Below the pieces are notes generated by a model. It was not told the DNA's origin. It did not search any database and saw only the letters and a list, made by a program, of their open reading frames with translations. A stretch of DNA of 14,183 nt from Brevundimonas sp. (GTDB lineage Bacteria; Pseudomonadota; Alphaproteobacteria; Caulobacterales; Caulobacteraceae). Position 1 is the first letter of the stretch. Each line of letters starts with the position of its first letter. The translations under genes were made by a program, and so were the position numbers. Location of the stretch: assembly GCF_031082345.1 (NCBI RefSeq), contig NZ_JAVHLH010000045.1, positions 1 through 14,183 of the forward strand. The letters run 5' to 3'. Shown here piece by piece: positions 6,052-11,975 of the stretch.

Positions 6052-8286
6052 CTAGCCGCATTTCGAATAGCCGCACTCGAAGCAGGTGTCGCAGCCTTCC
6101 TTGCGGACCATGCCGGGCGTTCCGCAGCGGGGGCAGCAGGTCTTCGCAGCCGCTGTCGCCGTCGGAGCCGGAGCGGGTTCGTCGACCGCATGCTCCGTGC
6201 AGGCGGCCGCGTCGCGGGCCAGATGGCGCTCGATGATCCCGCCGATCGCCGCCAGCAGGGATGGCACATAGCGGCCGTTCAGCCAGCCGCCGCCGCGGGG
6301 GTCGAACACCGCCTTCAACTCTTCGGCGATGAAGGAGACGTCGCCGCCGCGCCGGAACACCGCCGAGATCATCCGCGTCAGGCCCAGGGTCCAGGCGTAG
6401 TGCTCCATGTTCTTGGAGTTGACGAAGATCTCGAACGGCCGCGGACCGTCGGGGCCTTCGACGTCGTTGATGGTGACGTAGACCGCGTGCGGGCTGTCGG
6501 GCCATTTGATCTTGTAGGTCGAACCGGTCAGGGCCTCGGGCCGCGGACTGAGGCGGATCTCGGCGGGCGGCGCCGGGGCGGGGGCGACGGCCGGCGTCGC
6601 GGCGAGCACCGAACCGGTCACGGCGTTCGGCCGGTAGGTGGTCAGGCCCTTGCAGCCCAGCCGCCAGCCCTCGACATAGACATCGGCGAAGGCGTCGAAG
6701 GCGATGTCCTCGGGGCAGTTGACGGTCTTGGAGATCGAGCTGTCGACCATCTGCTGCGCCGCCGCCTGCATGCGCAGGTGCTGGGCCGGAGTCAGGGTCT
6801 GGGCGGTGACGAAGGAGTCCGCAGGCGGCGGAGCGTCGCCGTGCAGCCGCTTCCACACCGTCAGGGCGTAGTCCTCGACCGCCTCCTCGCGCTTCGAGCC
6901 GTCGGGCTGCAGCACCTTGCGGGTGTAGGCGAAGGCGAACACCGGCTCGACGCCGGACGAGACGTTGCCGGCCATCAGCGAGGTCGTCCCGGTCGGGGCG
7001 ATCGAGGTCAGGCAGCCGTTGCGCAGCCCGTGACGGGCGATCAGGGCGCGCGTCTCCTCGTCCAGCTCCAGCAGGTTTGGCCGGTCCAGCACGGCGGGGT
7101 CCCAGAGCGGGTAGGGGCCCTTCTCGCCGGCCAGTTCGGCCGAGGCGCGATAGGCCTCGCGCTTGATGACGCCCAGCCAGCGGCGGGTCAGCTCCGCCGC
7201 CTCTTCCTCGCCATAGGGGACGCCGCAGAACACCAGGGCGTCGGCCAGGCCGGTGACGCCGAGGCCCAGCCGCCGCTTGGCCCGCGCCTCCTCGGCCTGG
7301 GCCTCGAGCGGGAAGCGCGAGACGTCGATGACGTTGTCGAGGAAGCGGATGGCGGTGCGCGTGAGCTCGCCCAGCCGCTCTTCGTCGAGGGTCGCCCCGG
7401 GCTCGAACGGATTGTTGACCAGCCGCGCCAGATTGATCGAGCCCAGCAGGCAGGCGCCGTAGGGCGGCAGCATCTGTTCGCCACACGGATTGCTGGCCGA
7501 GATGGTCTCGACGCCGGCGAGATTGTTCCGCTCATTGACCCGGTCGATGAAGATCACACCGGGTTCCGCGACGTCGTAAGTCGCCTGCATCAGCCGGGCC
7601 CACAGGTCGCGGGCGGGAACGGTGCGATACGTCTCGCCGCCGAAGACGAGCGGCCAGTCCGCTCCCGCTTCGAGGGCGCGCATAAAGGCGTCGGGGACCA
7701 GCACCGAGACGTTGAAATTCCTCAGCCGGGCCGGGTCGCGCTTGGCGTCTATGAAGGCCTCGATGTCCGGGTGGTCGATGCGCAGACAGCCCATCATGGC
7801 CCCGCGACGCTGGCCGGCCGACAGGATGGTGCGGCACATGGAGTCCCACACGTCCATGAAGCTGAGCGGCCCCGAAGCGTCGGCGCCGACGCCCTTCACC
7901 GGCGCGCCGGACGGGCGGATGGTCGAGAAGTCCATGCCCACGCCGCCGCCCTGCTGCATGGTCACGGCGGCTTCGCGCACGGCCTCGAAGATGCCGTTCA
8001 GGTCGTCGGGCACCGTGCCCATGACGAAGCAGTTGAACAGGGTCACGGCGCGTCCGGTGCCGGCGCCCGCCATGATCCGGCCCGCGGGCAGGAACTGGAA
8101 GTCCGACAGGGCTTCGGCGAACCGCTCGCGCCACTGACGCCGGGCCTTGGGCGCCTCGGCCTCGGCGATGGCCGCCGCCACCCGGGCCCAGGTCTGCTCC
8201 ACCGTGTCGTCGCCGGAGCCCTCGGTCGGCTTGAAGCGGTATTTGCTGGACCAGATGTCAGCCGCGAGCGGATTGTCGAACGCCAT
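6052..8286 (-). CDS. nrdJ: Adenosylcobalamin-dependent (class II) ribonucleotide reductase
   Basis: A 744-residue cytosolic enzyme making deoxyribonucleotides with coenzyme B12 and no oxygen requirement, which suits DNA synthesis at low oxygen. Active-site residues are all visible: the Asn266/Cys268/Glu270 set in ASNPCGEQ, with thiyl-radical Cys268, and the redox pair Cys86 (LFNCF) and Cys279 (YGACL). APTGTTS and NVSSGVEPVFAF follow. A Pro/Ala linker (near 590) leads to a TSCPD-type region (TYKIKWPDSPHAVYV). The C-terminus is a zinc-ribbon-like Cys cluster (C718-x2-C721, C732, C735-x2-C738, C743) that probably relays reducing equivalents. This is the shorter class II form; many alphaproteobacteria carry an approximately 1200-residue version. 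The start has an AAGGAG Shine-Dalgarno. It is divergent from the RIC-like gene with a degenerate Fnr-type box between. No B12 riboswitch fits in the 114-bp upstream gap. Confidence 0.95.
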   Translation of the reverse strand: MAFDNPLAADIWSSKYRFKPTEGSGDDTVEQTWARVAAAIAEAEAPKARRQWRERFAEALSDFQFLPAGRIMAGAGTGRAVTLFNCFVMGTVPDDLNGIFEAVREAAVTMQQGGGVGMDFSTIRPSGAPVKGVGADASGPLSFMDVWDSMCRTILSAGQRRGAMMGCLRIDHPDIEAFIDAKRDPARLRNFNVSVLVPDAFMRALEAGADWPLVFGGETYRTVPARDLWARLMQATYDVAEPGVIFIDRVNERNNLAGVETISASNPCGEQMLPPYGACLLGSINLARLVNNPFEPGATLDEERLGELTRTAIRFLDNVIDVSRFPLEAQAEEARAKRRLGLGVTGLADALVFCGVPYGEEEAAELTRRWLGVIKREAYRASAELAGEKGPYPLWDPAVLDRPNLLELDEETRALIARHGLRNGCLTSIAPTGTTSLMAGNVSSGVEPVFAFAYTRKVLQPDGSKREEAVEDYALTVWKRLHGDAPPPADSFVTAQTLTPAQHLRMQAAAQQMVDSSISKTVNCPEDIAFDAFADVYVEGWRLGCKGLTTYRPNAVTGSVLAATPAVAPAPAPPAEIRLSPRPEALTGSTYKIKWPDSPHAVYVTINDVEGPDGPRPFEIFVNSKNMEHYAWTLGLTRMISAVFRRGGDVSFIAEELKAVFDPRGGGWLNGRYVPSLLAAIGGIIERHLARDAAACTEHAVDEPAPAPTATAAAKTCCPRCGTPGMVRKEGCDTCFECGYSKCG

Positions 8287-8333
8287 GGGAATCTCCTTCG
8301 CGCCGACGCTCGCCGATTCCCCCGGGGGGCGGA

Positions 8334-8347
8334 TTGTCCGAGCGCAA
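8334..8347. promoter_or_regulatory. Degenerate Fnr/FixK-type box shared by nrdJ and the RIC-like gene
   Basis: TTGTC-CGAG-CGCAA keeps the outer TTG-N8-CAA symmetry and one perfect half-site (CGCAA). Its centre (8340.5) is nearly midway between the divergent starts at 8286 (-) and 8401 (+). A -41.5 geometry predicts transcription starts at about 8299 (-) and 8382 (+), each just ahead of the respective Shine-Dalgarno. It is weaker than the other boxes in the window. Confidence 0.5.
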
Positions 8348-8400
8348 CGACGGGACAGTTCACCGCAGCCAATCGGGCGCCGTCACCGGGAGATGAGTCC

Positions 8401-9039
8401 ATGCGGCCGCCGCCAGAACGCCTCGACCTGATTCCGGCCGCCGACCCGGCCGCCCTGCGGCGCTGGGGCGTGTCGGATTGCGGGCGGATCGACCGACGCT
8501 CCCTGACCCGCAGCCTCAGCCGCCTGCAACATGATGAGGCGGCGCCGCCTTCGGAGACGAGGCTCCTGGTCCGCCACATCCGCGAGCGCTATCATCAGGC
8601 TCTGATCGGGATCATCGAGGACGCCATCGCCCTGGCCACGGCTTGCGAGAAGACGCACAGCGGAAACGCGCTCTGGCCGCACGGCCTGTCCGATCAGCTG
8701 ATCGAAATTCTGGAGGCGGTTGAGCACCACCAGCAGCGTGAGGACGCCGTGGTCTTTCCGATGCTGCTGGTCGGCGACCCCCGGGCGGCCGACGCGGTGA
8801 GGATGATGGAGGCCGAGCACGCCGGGATCCGCGCGCGCCTCGACCGCGTTCTCGCCCTGACCGGGGGATTCCAGGCTCCGACCCAGGCCTGCGCCAGCTG
8901 GCGGGTGCTGTACGTCCTGTGCTGCAAGGCTGACGTCGATATTCGCGAACAGATCAGGTTGGAGGAGGGCGAGCTTTTTACGCCCTGCATCCGGGACTCT
9001 ACGGAGGCCCAGGTTTGTGCGACCGCAACGTTCACGTGA
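8401..9039 (+). CDS. Hemerythrin-domain protein resembling RIC/YtfE/ScdA di-iron repair protein
   Basis: A 212-residue protein with the four-helix hemerythrin fold of RIC (YtfE/ScdA/NorA) proteins, which handle nitric oxide damage and repair iron-sulphur clusters. ATG 8401 follows GGGAGATGAG (8388-8397). Likely di-iron ligands are His65 (HIRERYH), His110 and Glu114 (HQQRE, H-x3-E), His140 (EAEH) and Glu188. His86 matches the extra conserved His of YtfE. The position equivalent to the last His (H-I-x-L-E in the family) is Gln184 in EQIRLEEGELFTP. The N-terminus (RRWGVSDCGRIDRRSL) looks like a worn ScdA_N domain with one Cys where the family has adjacent cysteines. Divergent from nrdJ and upstream of pseudoazurin, it fits an NO-response set. 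It may have altered iron binding, so the specific repair role is uncertain. Confidence 0.8.
   Translation: MRPPPERLDLIPAADPAALRRWGVSDCGRIDRRSLTRSLSRLQHDEAAPPSETRLLVRHIRERYHQALIGIIEDAIALATACEKTHSGNALWPHGLSDQLIEILEAVEHHQQREDAVVFPMLLVGDPRAADAVRMMEAEHAGIRARLDRVLALTGGFQAPTQACASWRVLYVLCCKADVDIREQIRLEEGELFTPCIRDSTEAQVCATATFT
9015..9028. promoter_or_regulatory. Fnr/FixK/NnrR-type box upstream of pseudoazurin
   Basis: TTGTG-CGAC-CGCAA, the same arms as the nirK box, located inside the last codons of the RIC-like gene. Its centre (9021.5) predicts a transcription start near 9063, giving a leader of about 42 nt for pseudoazurin. The palindrome TTCACGTGAA (9031-9040) follows three bases later, over the RIC-like stop codon. 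Confidence 0.7.
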
Positions 9040-9104
9040 ATGCCAAGACTAGAACAGGGCCATGCCGAGAACGTCTCTCGCATTCACCTTGAAAGTCTCA
9101 AGTC

Positions 9105-9551
9105 ATGTTTCCGAAACTTCTCCCCATCGTCTGCGCCGGCGTGGCGCTGATGGCCGCAGGTCAGGCCGTGGCGGCCGAACATACGGTGCAGATGCTCAAC
9201 CGCGGTCCCGGCGGCACGATGGTCTTCTCGCCCGCCGTCGTCCACGCCCGTCCCGGCGACACGATCCGCTATGTGCCGACGGACCCGGGCCACAACGCCG
9301 AAACTATCGCCGGAATGATCCCGGCCGGTGCGACGGTGCAGCGCGGCCCGATGGGCCGGGAGTTCGTTCTGCGGGTGACCCAGCCGGGCGTCTATGGCGT
9401 GAAATGCGCCCCGCACTACAGCATGGGCATGGTCGGACTGGTCCAGGTGGGAACGGCTGACGCCAATCTGGCGGCCGTGACCACGGCCGTGGGGCGCACG
9501 CCGCCGCTCGCGCGGCGCCGCTTCACCCAGATGCTGACCCAGATGCGTTGA
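9105..9551 (+). CDS. paz: Pseudoazurin, periplasmic blue-copper electron carrier
   Basis: A 148-residue cupredoxin that shuttles electrons in the periplasm, classically from cytochromes to copper nitrite reductase. The signal peptide is about residues 1-24 (cut near AVAA). The type 1 copper site is His63 (GHNAE), Cys101, His104 and Met109 (KCAPHYSMGM), with exactly the pseudoazurin spacing (38 residues His to Cys, then +3, +5). The C-terminal tail (PLARRRF...) is basic, in keeping with docking on acidic partners. The Shine-Dalgarno is weak. A small inverted repeat CTTGA-N5-TCAAG at 9088-9102 ends two bases before the ATG and could mask the start. It has the same type of operator as nirK although it is 4.4 kb away from it, which supports co-expression with NirK as its electron acceptor. 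Confidence 0.93.
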   Translation: MFPKLLPIVCAGVALMAAGQAVAAEHTVQMLNRGPGGTMVFSPAVVHARPGDTIRYVPTDPGHNAETIAGMIPAGATVQRGPMGREFVLRVTQPGVYGVKCAPHYSMGMVGLVQVGTADANLAAVTTAVGRTPPLARRRFTQMLTQMR

Positions 9552-9565
9552 TCGGGGGAACGGAA

Positions 9566-9594
9566 GAGGGCCGGCCCTTGCGGGTCCGGCCCTC
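9566..9594. terminator. Hairpin terminator between pseudoazurin and the Crp/Fnr gene
   Basis: Perfect 9-bp stem GAGGGCCGG (9566-9574) with CCGGCCCTC (9586-9594). CCC and GGG inside the 11-nt loop can extend the stem. It lies 14 bp after the pseudoazurin stop, followed by GTTCGG with only a weak U-run. The convergent gene ends at 9637, so it may serve both strands. Confidence 0.7.
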
Positions 9595-9636
9595 GTTCGG
9601 TCGATGAGGCGACCCGATCGGGAGGCCGCCGGCGGA

Positions 9637-10374
9637 TCAGCCGACGCCGGTCTCCGCCAGCTGGGTCAGGGCGCGCGGGTCTCGCACGATGATCCGTCGC
9701 CGGGCGCTTGCGGTGACGCCGCGCTGGTCCAGGGCCGCCAGGGTGCGGCTGACCGTGTGCAGGGTCGAACCGGCCATTTCGGCGAGGTCCTGACGGGTGA
9801 TCGGAAAGTCGATCTCGACGCCGTCGCCCGAGGGCCGCCCGGCCTTCTCCATGAGCCGCAACAGGGTGCGCGCGATTCGCTGCTCCACCCGTTCGCCGGT
9901 CATTTCGCCCATCCGGCTCTGCAGATCCAACAGGCGGGTTCCGGCGGCCGCGGTCGACCGCAGGCCGATCTCGGGGTGCGCCCGGATCAGCTGACGCAGG
10001 GCGGGAATGGTCCACCAGATTTCGACGCTGTCGACCACGGCGACGGCGTCGGCGGGAAAGGCCTGATTCATCAGGGCGGCGACGGTCCCGTACATCTCGC
10101 CCGGTCCGATGAAACGCAGCACCGCCTGGCTACCGTCGGCCCGGGTCTGGACGATCTTGACCCGTCCTTCCAGCAGGCTGTGGCCGCTGACTCCGGGGTC
10201 GCCCTGGGCGAAGACGCGCGTCCCCGCCGACAGGCGGCGAACCGAACCCGCCGCGACGACAAGCTCAAGCGCTTCCGGGCTCAGGCCGGAGAACATCTCG
10301 GAACGCCGCAGGGTTTCGATGTCGAAAGCGATGGGCATGAGGCGTGTCTGAAGGCCGACGACCGCGACGGCCAT
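9637..10374 (-). CDS. Crp/Fnr-family transcription regulator, Dnr/NnrR-like, cysteine-free
   Basis: A 245-residue Crp/Fnr regulator: N-terminal cyclic-nucleotide-type beta-barrel (LRRSEMFSGLSPEALE, FAQGDP, LLEGRVKIVQTRADG), dimer helix, then a C-terminal winged helix (ITRQDLAEMAGSTLHTVSRTL, recognition helix near 203-212). It contains no cysteine, so it cannot carry an Fnr-type iron-sulphur cluster. The barrel sequence resembles Dnr-type NO-responsive regulators, making it a candidate sensor for the nirK/paz boxes. Recognition residues read H-T-V-S-R (206-210), with His where Fnr has Glu. Start uncertain: neither ATG 10374 nor ATG 10338 (MPIAFDIETL, which fits the family N-terminus well) has a Shine-Dalgarno. 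It is divergent from a second Crp/Fnr gene. Family certain; effector and targets inferred. Confidence 0.88.
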   Translation of the reverse strand: MAVAVVGLQTRLMPIAFDIETLRRSEMFSGLSPEALELVVAAGSVRRLSAGTRVFAQGDPGVSGHSLLEGRVKIVQTRADGSQAVLRFIGPGEMYGTVAALMNQAFPADAVAVVDSVEIWWTIPALRQLIRAHPEIGLRSTAAAGTRLLDLQSRMGEMTGERVEQRIARTLLRLMEKAGRPSGDGVEIDFPITRQDLAEMAGSTLHTVSRTLAALDQRGVTASARRRIIVRDPRALTQLAETGVG

Positions 10375-10417
10375 CGCACCAAAGGCTCGGGGTCGCGCGC
10401 CGTCGACTCCGGTAAAT

Positions 10418-10427
10418 CCCCTAGGGG
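10418..10427. promoter_or_regulatory. Palindrome CCCCTAGGGG between divergent Crp/Fnr genes
   Basis: Perfect 10-bp palindrome in the 122-bp gap between the two regulator genes, flanked by AAAT on the left. It is followed closely by CCGA-ATA-TCGG (10434-10444). No TTG-N8-CAA box is present in this gap, so control here differs from that of the structural genes. The binding protein is unknown. Confidence 0.4.
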
Positions 10428-10496
10428 GGACTCCCGAATATCGGCGGGGAGGGGGCGGGCTCTAGTCTGTGGGCTCAAGTTGACCGGACCCGTCCC

Positions 10497-11183
10497 ATGC
10501 CAGCTCTTCACACCCTCGCACCGATGGAACTGCAGACCGCGGCCCCGCGGACGCCGGTCGCGGACTGTGATCTGTGCGCCGCCTTCGCGACGGCGTCGGC
10601 GGCCCCGCGGTCGCCGTTCAAGGCGGGCGAACAGCTGTTCCGTCAGGGCGAGCCGGTCCGGCTGGTCTATCGCATCCAGAAGGGCGCCGTGATCAGCTAC
10701 CGGCTGCTGAGCGACGGCCGCCGGCAGGTCACGGGCTTCCATCTGCCGGGGGACTTCGTCGGCCTGGAGGCCGGCATCGAGCACGCCACCACCGCCGAGA
10801 CCCTGAGCACGGTTCACGCCTCGGCCATGGAGCGGGTGGAGCTGGCGGAGCGCGCCGCGACGGATTCAGGTCTGGTCCGGGCCCTGTGGCAGGTCACCGT
10901 CCGCGCCTTCCATCGCAGCGAGGATCACGCCCTCATCCTCTCCCGGCAGGCGGCGAACGAGCGTGTCGTGGCCTTTCTCCTCGATTTCGCCGAACGCCTT
11001 GGCCACCCCGAATTCATCGACCTGCCAATGACCCGCCAGGACATCGCGGACCATGTCGGTCTGACCATTCACACCGTCTCGAGGACCCTGTCCCAGCTGC
11101 AGACCGAGGGATTGATCGAGGCCCGTTCCACCCGCCACGTGCGCCTGCTGCAGCGCGGCCGTCTGGAAGCCATCTGCGCGTGA
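10497..11183 (+). CDS. Crp/Fnr-family transcription regulator, FixK-like
   Basis: A 228-residue Crp/Fnr regulator. The effector barrel (about 38-120: FKAGEQLFRQGEPVRLVYRIQKG, HLPGDFVGLE) is followed by a dimer helix and a C-terminal winged helix (LPMTRQDIADHVGLTIHTVSRTLSQL, 176-201), close to FixK proteins. The N-terminus has only Cys24-x2-Cys27, with no third or internal cysteine, so a full Fnr-type 4Fe-4S cluster is unlikely; rhizobial FixK proteins are likewise not direct oxygen sensors. Recognition residues are His192-Thr-Val-Ser-Arg196. There is no clear Shine-Dalgarno at ATG 10497; ATG 10524 (MELQTAAP) is an alternative. Its stop overlaps the start of the receiver gene (GTGA, 11180-11183), indicating translational coupling. 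It is a probable activator of the ccoN box; targets are inferred. Confidence 0.9.
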   Translation: MPALHTLAPMELQTAAPRTPVADCDLCAAFATASAAPRSPFKAGEQLFRQGEPVRLVYRIQKGAVISYRLLSDGRRQVTGFHLPGDFVGLEAGIEHATTAETLSTVHASAMERVELAERAATDSGLVRALWQVTVRAFHRSEDHALILSRQAANERVVAFLLDFAERLGHPEFIDLPMTRQDIADHVGLTIHTVSRTLSQLQTEGLIEARSTRHVRLLQRGRLEAICA

Positions 11184-11572
11184 CCCTTCTCCCCATCATT
11201 CGGGAAGCGCGTCCGGCCGTCATCCTCGTGGACGACGACCCGGCGGTCGCGCACGCCGTGCAGTTCTCGTTCGATCTCGAGGGGCTGGACGTGCGCAGCT
11301 TCAGCGACGCCGAGAGCGTGCTGGCGTCAGGAGACCTGCCGCCCAAGGGCTGTCTGGTGCTCGACTACAACCTGCCGGGCGCAGACGGGCTGGAGCTGCT
11401 GGATCGGCTCCGGGCGAAGGGCGTGAGCATGCCGGCGGTGCTGATCACGACCAATCCGCGCACCCTGCTCAGGGCCCGCGCAGCGATGGCGGGGGTTCCG
11501 ATCATCGAGAAGCCCCTGCTCACGGACGCCCTGCTGACTGCGGTGCGAAGCGCGCTCACCCACGAGGCGTGA
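11180..11572 (+). CDS. Stand-alone receiver-domain protein (FixJ-type receiver, no output domain)
   Basis: A 130-residue single-domain response regulator. The acidic pocket (Asp18-Asp19-Asp20 in LVDDDPAV), phosphoacceptor Asp62 (LVLDYNLPGADGLELL), Thr90/Thr91 (VLITT) and Lys111 (IIEKPL) are all present, so it should be phosphorylatable. There is no DNA-binding domain: the protein ends within a few residues of the last receiver helix. I chose GTG 11180 because it overlaps the regulator stop as GTGA and gives a complete receiver; no other good start exists. The receiver is closest in style to the FixJ family. In Caulobacter the single-domain FixT protein feeds back on the FixL kinase; whether this is a functional counterpart or just a phosphate sink is not known. 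No histidine kinase lies in the window. Confidence 0.87.
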   Translation: MTLLPIIREARPAVILVDDDPAVAHAVQFSFDLEGLDVRSFSDAESVLASGDLPPKGCLVLDYNLPGADGLELLDRLRAKGVSMPAVLITTNPRTLLRARAAMAGVPIIEKPLLTDALLTAVRSALTHEA

Positions 11573-11589
11573 ACGCCGTCGCCCCGGTC

Positions 11590-11859
11590 TCAGGCGCGCG
11601 CTGCGCCGGGTTGATCGAGACGGGGGTCCTGGCGAAGCGCCACGCCCGCGAGGATGACGCCACAGGACGACAACAGGCTCGCCGCAGAGACGACGCACAG
11701 GATGCAATGGCCCGTCACGGGTCCGCACAGATTCGCCGCGGTCGCCATATGTTCGGCGGCGGCGATCCCGATGCCGATCGACGATATCGCCAGCACCGCG
11801 CCGCCGGTGACCAGGCCCGCGCCGAGCGTCTTCGAATCCGGGGTGTTGTCGCCTTGCAT
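11590..11859 (-). CDS. Small two-helix membrane protein with four cysteines, unknown function
   Basis: I do not recognise this family. It is an 89-residue protein with two hydrophobic helices (about 12-35 and 53-75) separated by a short loop carrying [20 protein letters not shown]. Cys45, Cys52, Cys55 and Cys66 with His37, Met38 and His51 could bind a metal or form disulphides. ATG 11859 is preferred over longer in-frame starts (up to 11994) because a CGGAGG Shine-Dalgarno precedes it, and because the upstream extension would cross the operator and the ccoN leader. It is divergent from ccoN with the perfect operator at 11903-11922 between them; the -41.5 rule predicts its transcript begins at about 11871, right before the Shine-Dalgarno. 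Co-regulation with cbb3 oxidase suggests a role in microaerobic respiration, perhaps metal or redox handling. This is inference. Confidence 0.68.
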   Translation of the reverse strand: MQGDNTPDSKTLGAGLVTGGAVLAISSIGIGIAAAEHMATAANLCGPVTGHCILCVVSAASLLSSCGVILAGVALRQDPRLDQPGAARA

Positions 11860-11902
11860 TCGCAGCCTCCGTAGACCGTATGAACATGATTTTCGGACGT
11901 CA

Positions 11903-11922
11903 GCTTTGCGTTGGCGCAAAGC
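11903..11922. promoter_or_regulatory. Perfect 20-bp Fnr/FixK-type operator between the small membrane gene and ccoN
   Basis: Perfect inverted repeat GCTTTGCG-TTGG-CGCAAAGC (8-bp arms, 4-bp spacer), the most symmetric box in the window, containing TTGCG-N4-CGCAA. Its centre (11912.5) is 63.5 bp before the ccoN ATG and about 53 bp before the divergent ATG. Fnr/FixK activation of ccoNOQP is well established in alphaproteobacteria. Confidence 0.85.
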
Positions 11923-11975
11923 GGCGCGGGGCGAGTCCGGGCACGCAGGGAACTCTGTCACAAGGGCCCAGCCGA

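Noticed and set aside
3684..8328. Repeated CCCCGGGG-like palindromes near nirK (3684) and nrdJ (8319), similar to CCCCTAGGGG at 10418
   Set aside because: Short G/C palindromes are expected a few times by chance at this GC content, and their positions relative to genes differ; I do not treat them as one motif.
6190..8400. Very long open frame on + opposite nrdJ
   Set aside because: It is antisense to a clear NrdJ coding sequence; high GC produces long stop-free shadow frames. Only the part from ATG 8401 is a real gene.
8287..8400. Adenosylcobalamin riboswitch upstream of nrdJ
   Set aside because: The gap is only 114 bp and shared with a divergent promoter; no B12-box-like sequence was seen and a cobalamin aptamer would not fit.
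11880..11975. Upstream extension of ccoN from ATG 11880
   Set aside because: It would translate through the perfect operator at 11903-11922; the ATG at 11976 has a Shine-Dalgarno and gives a normal CcoN N-terminus.
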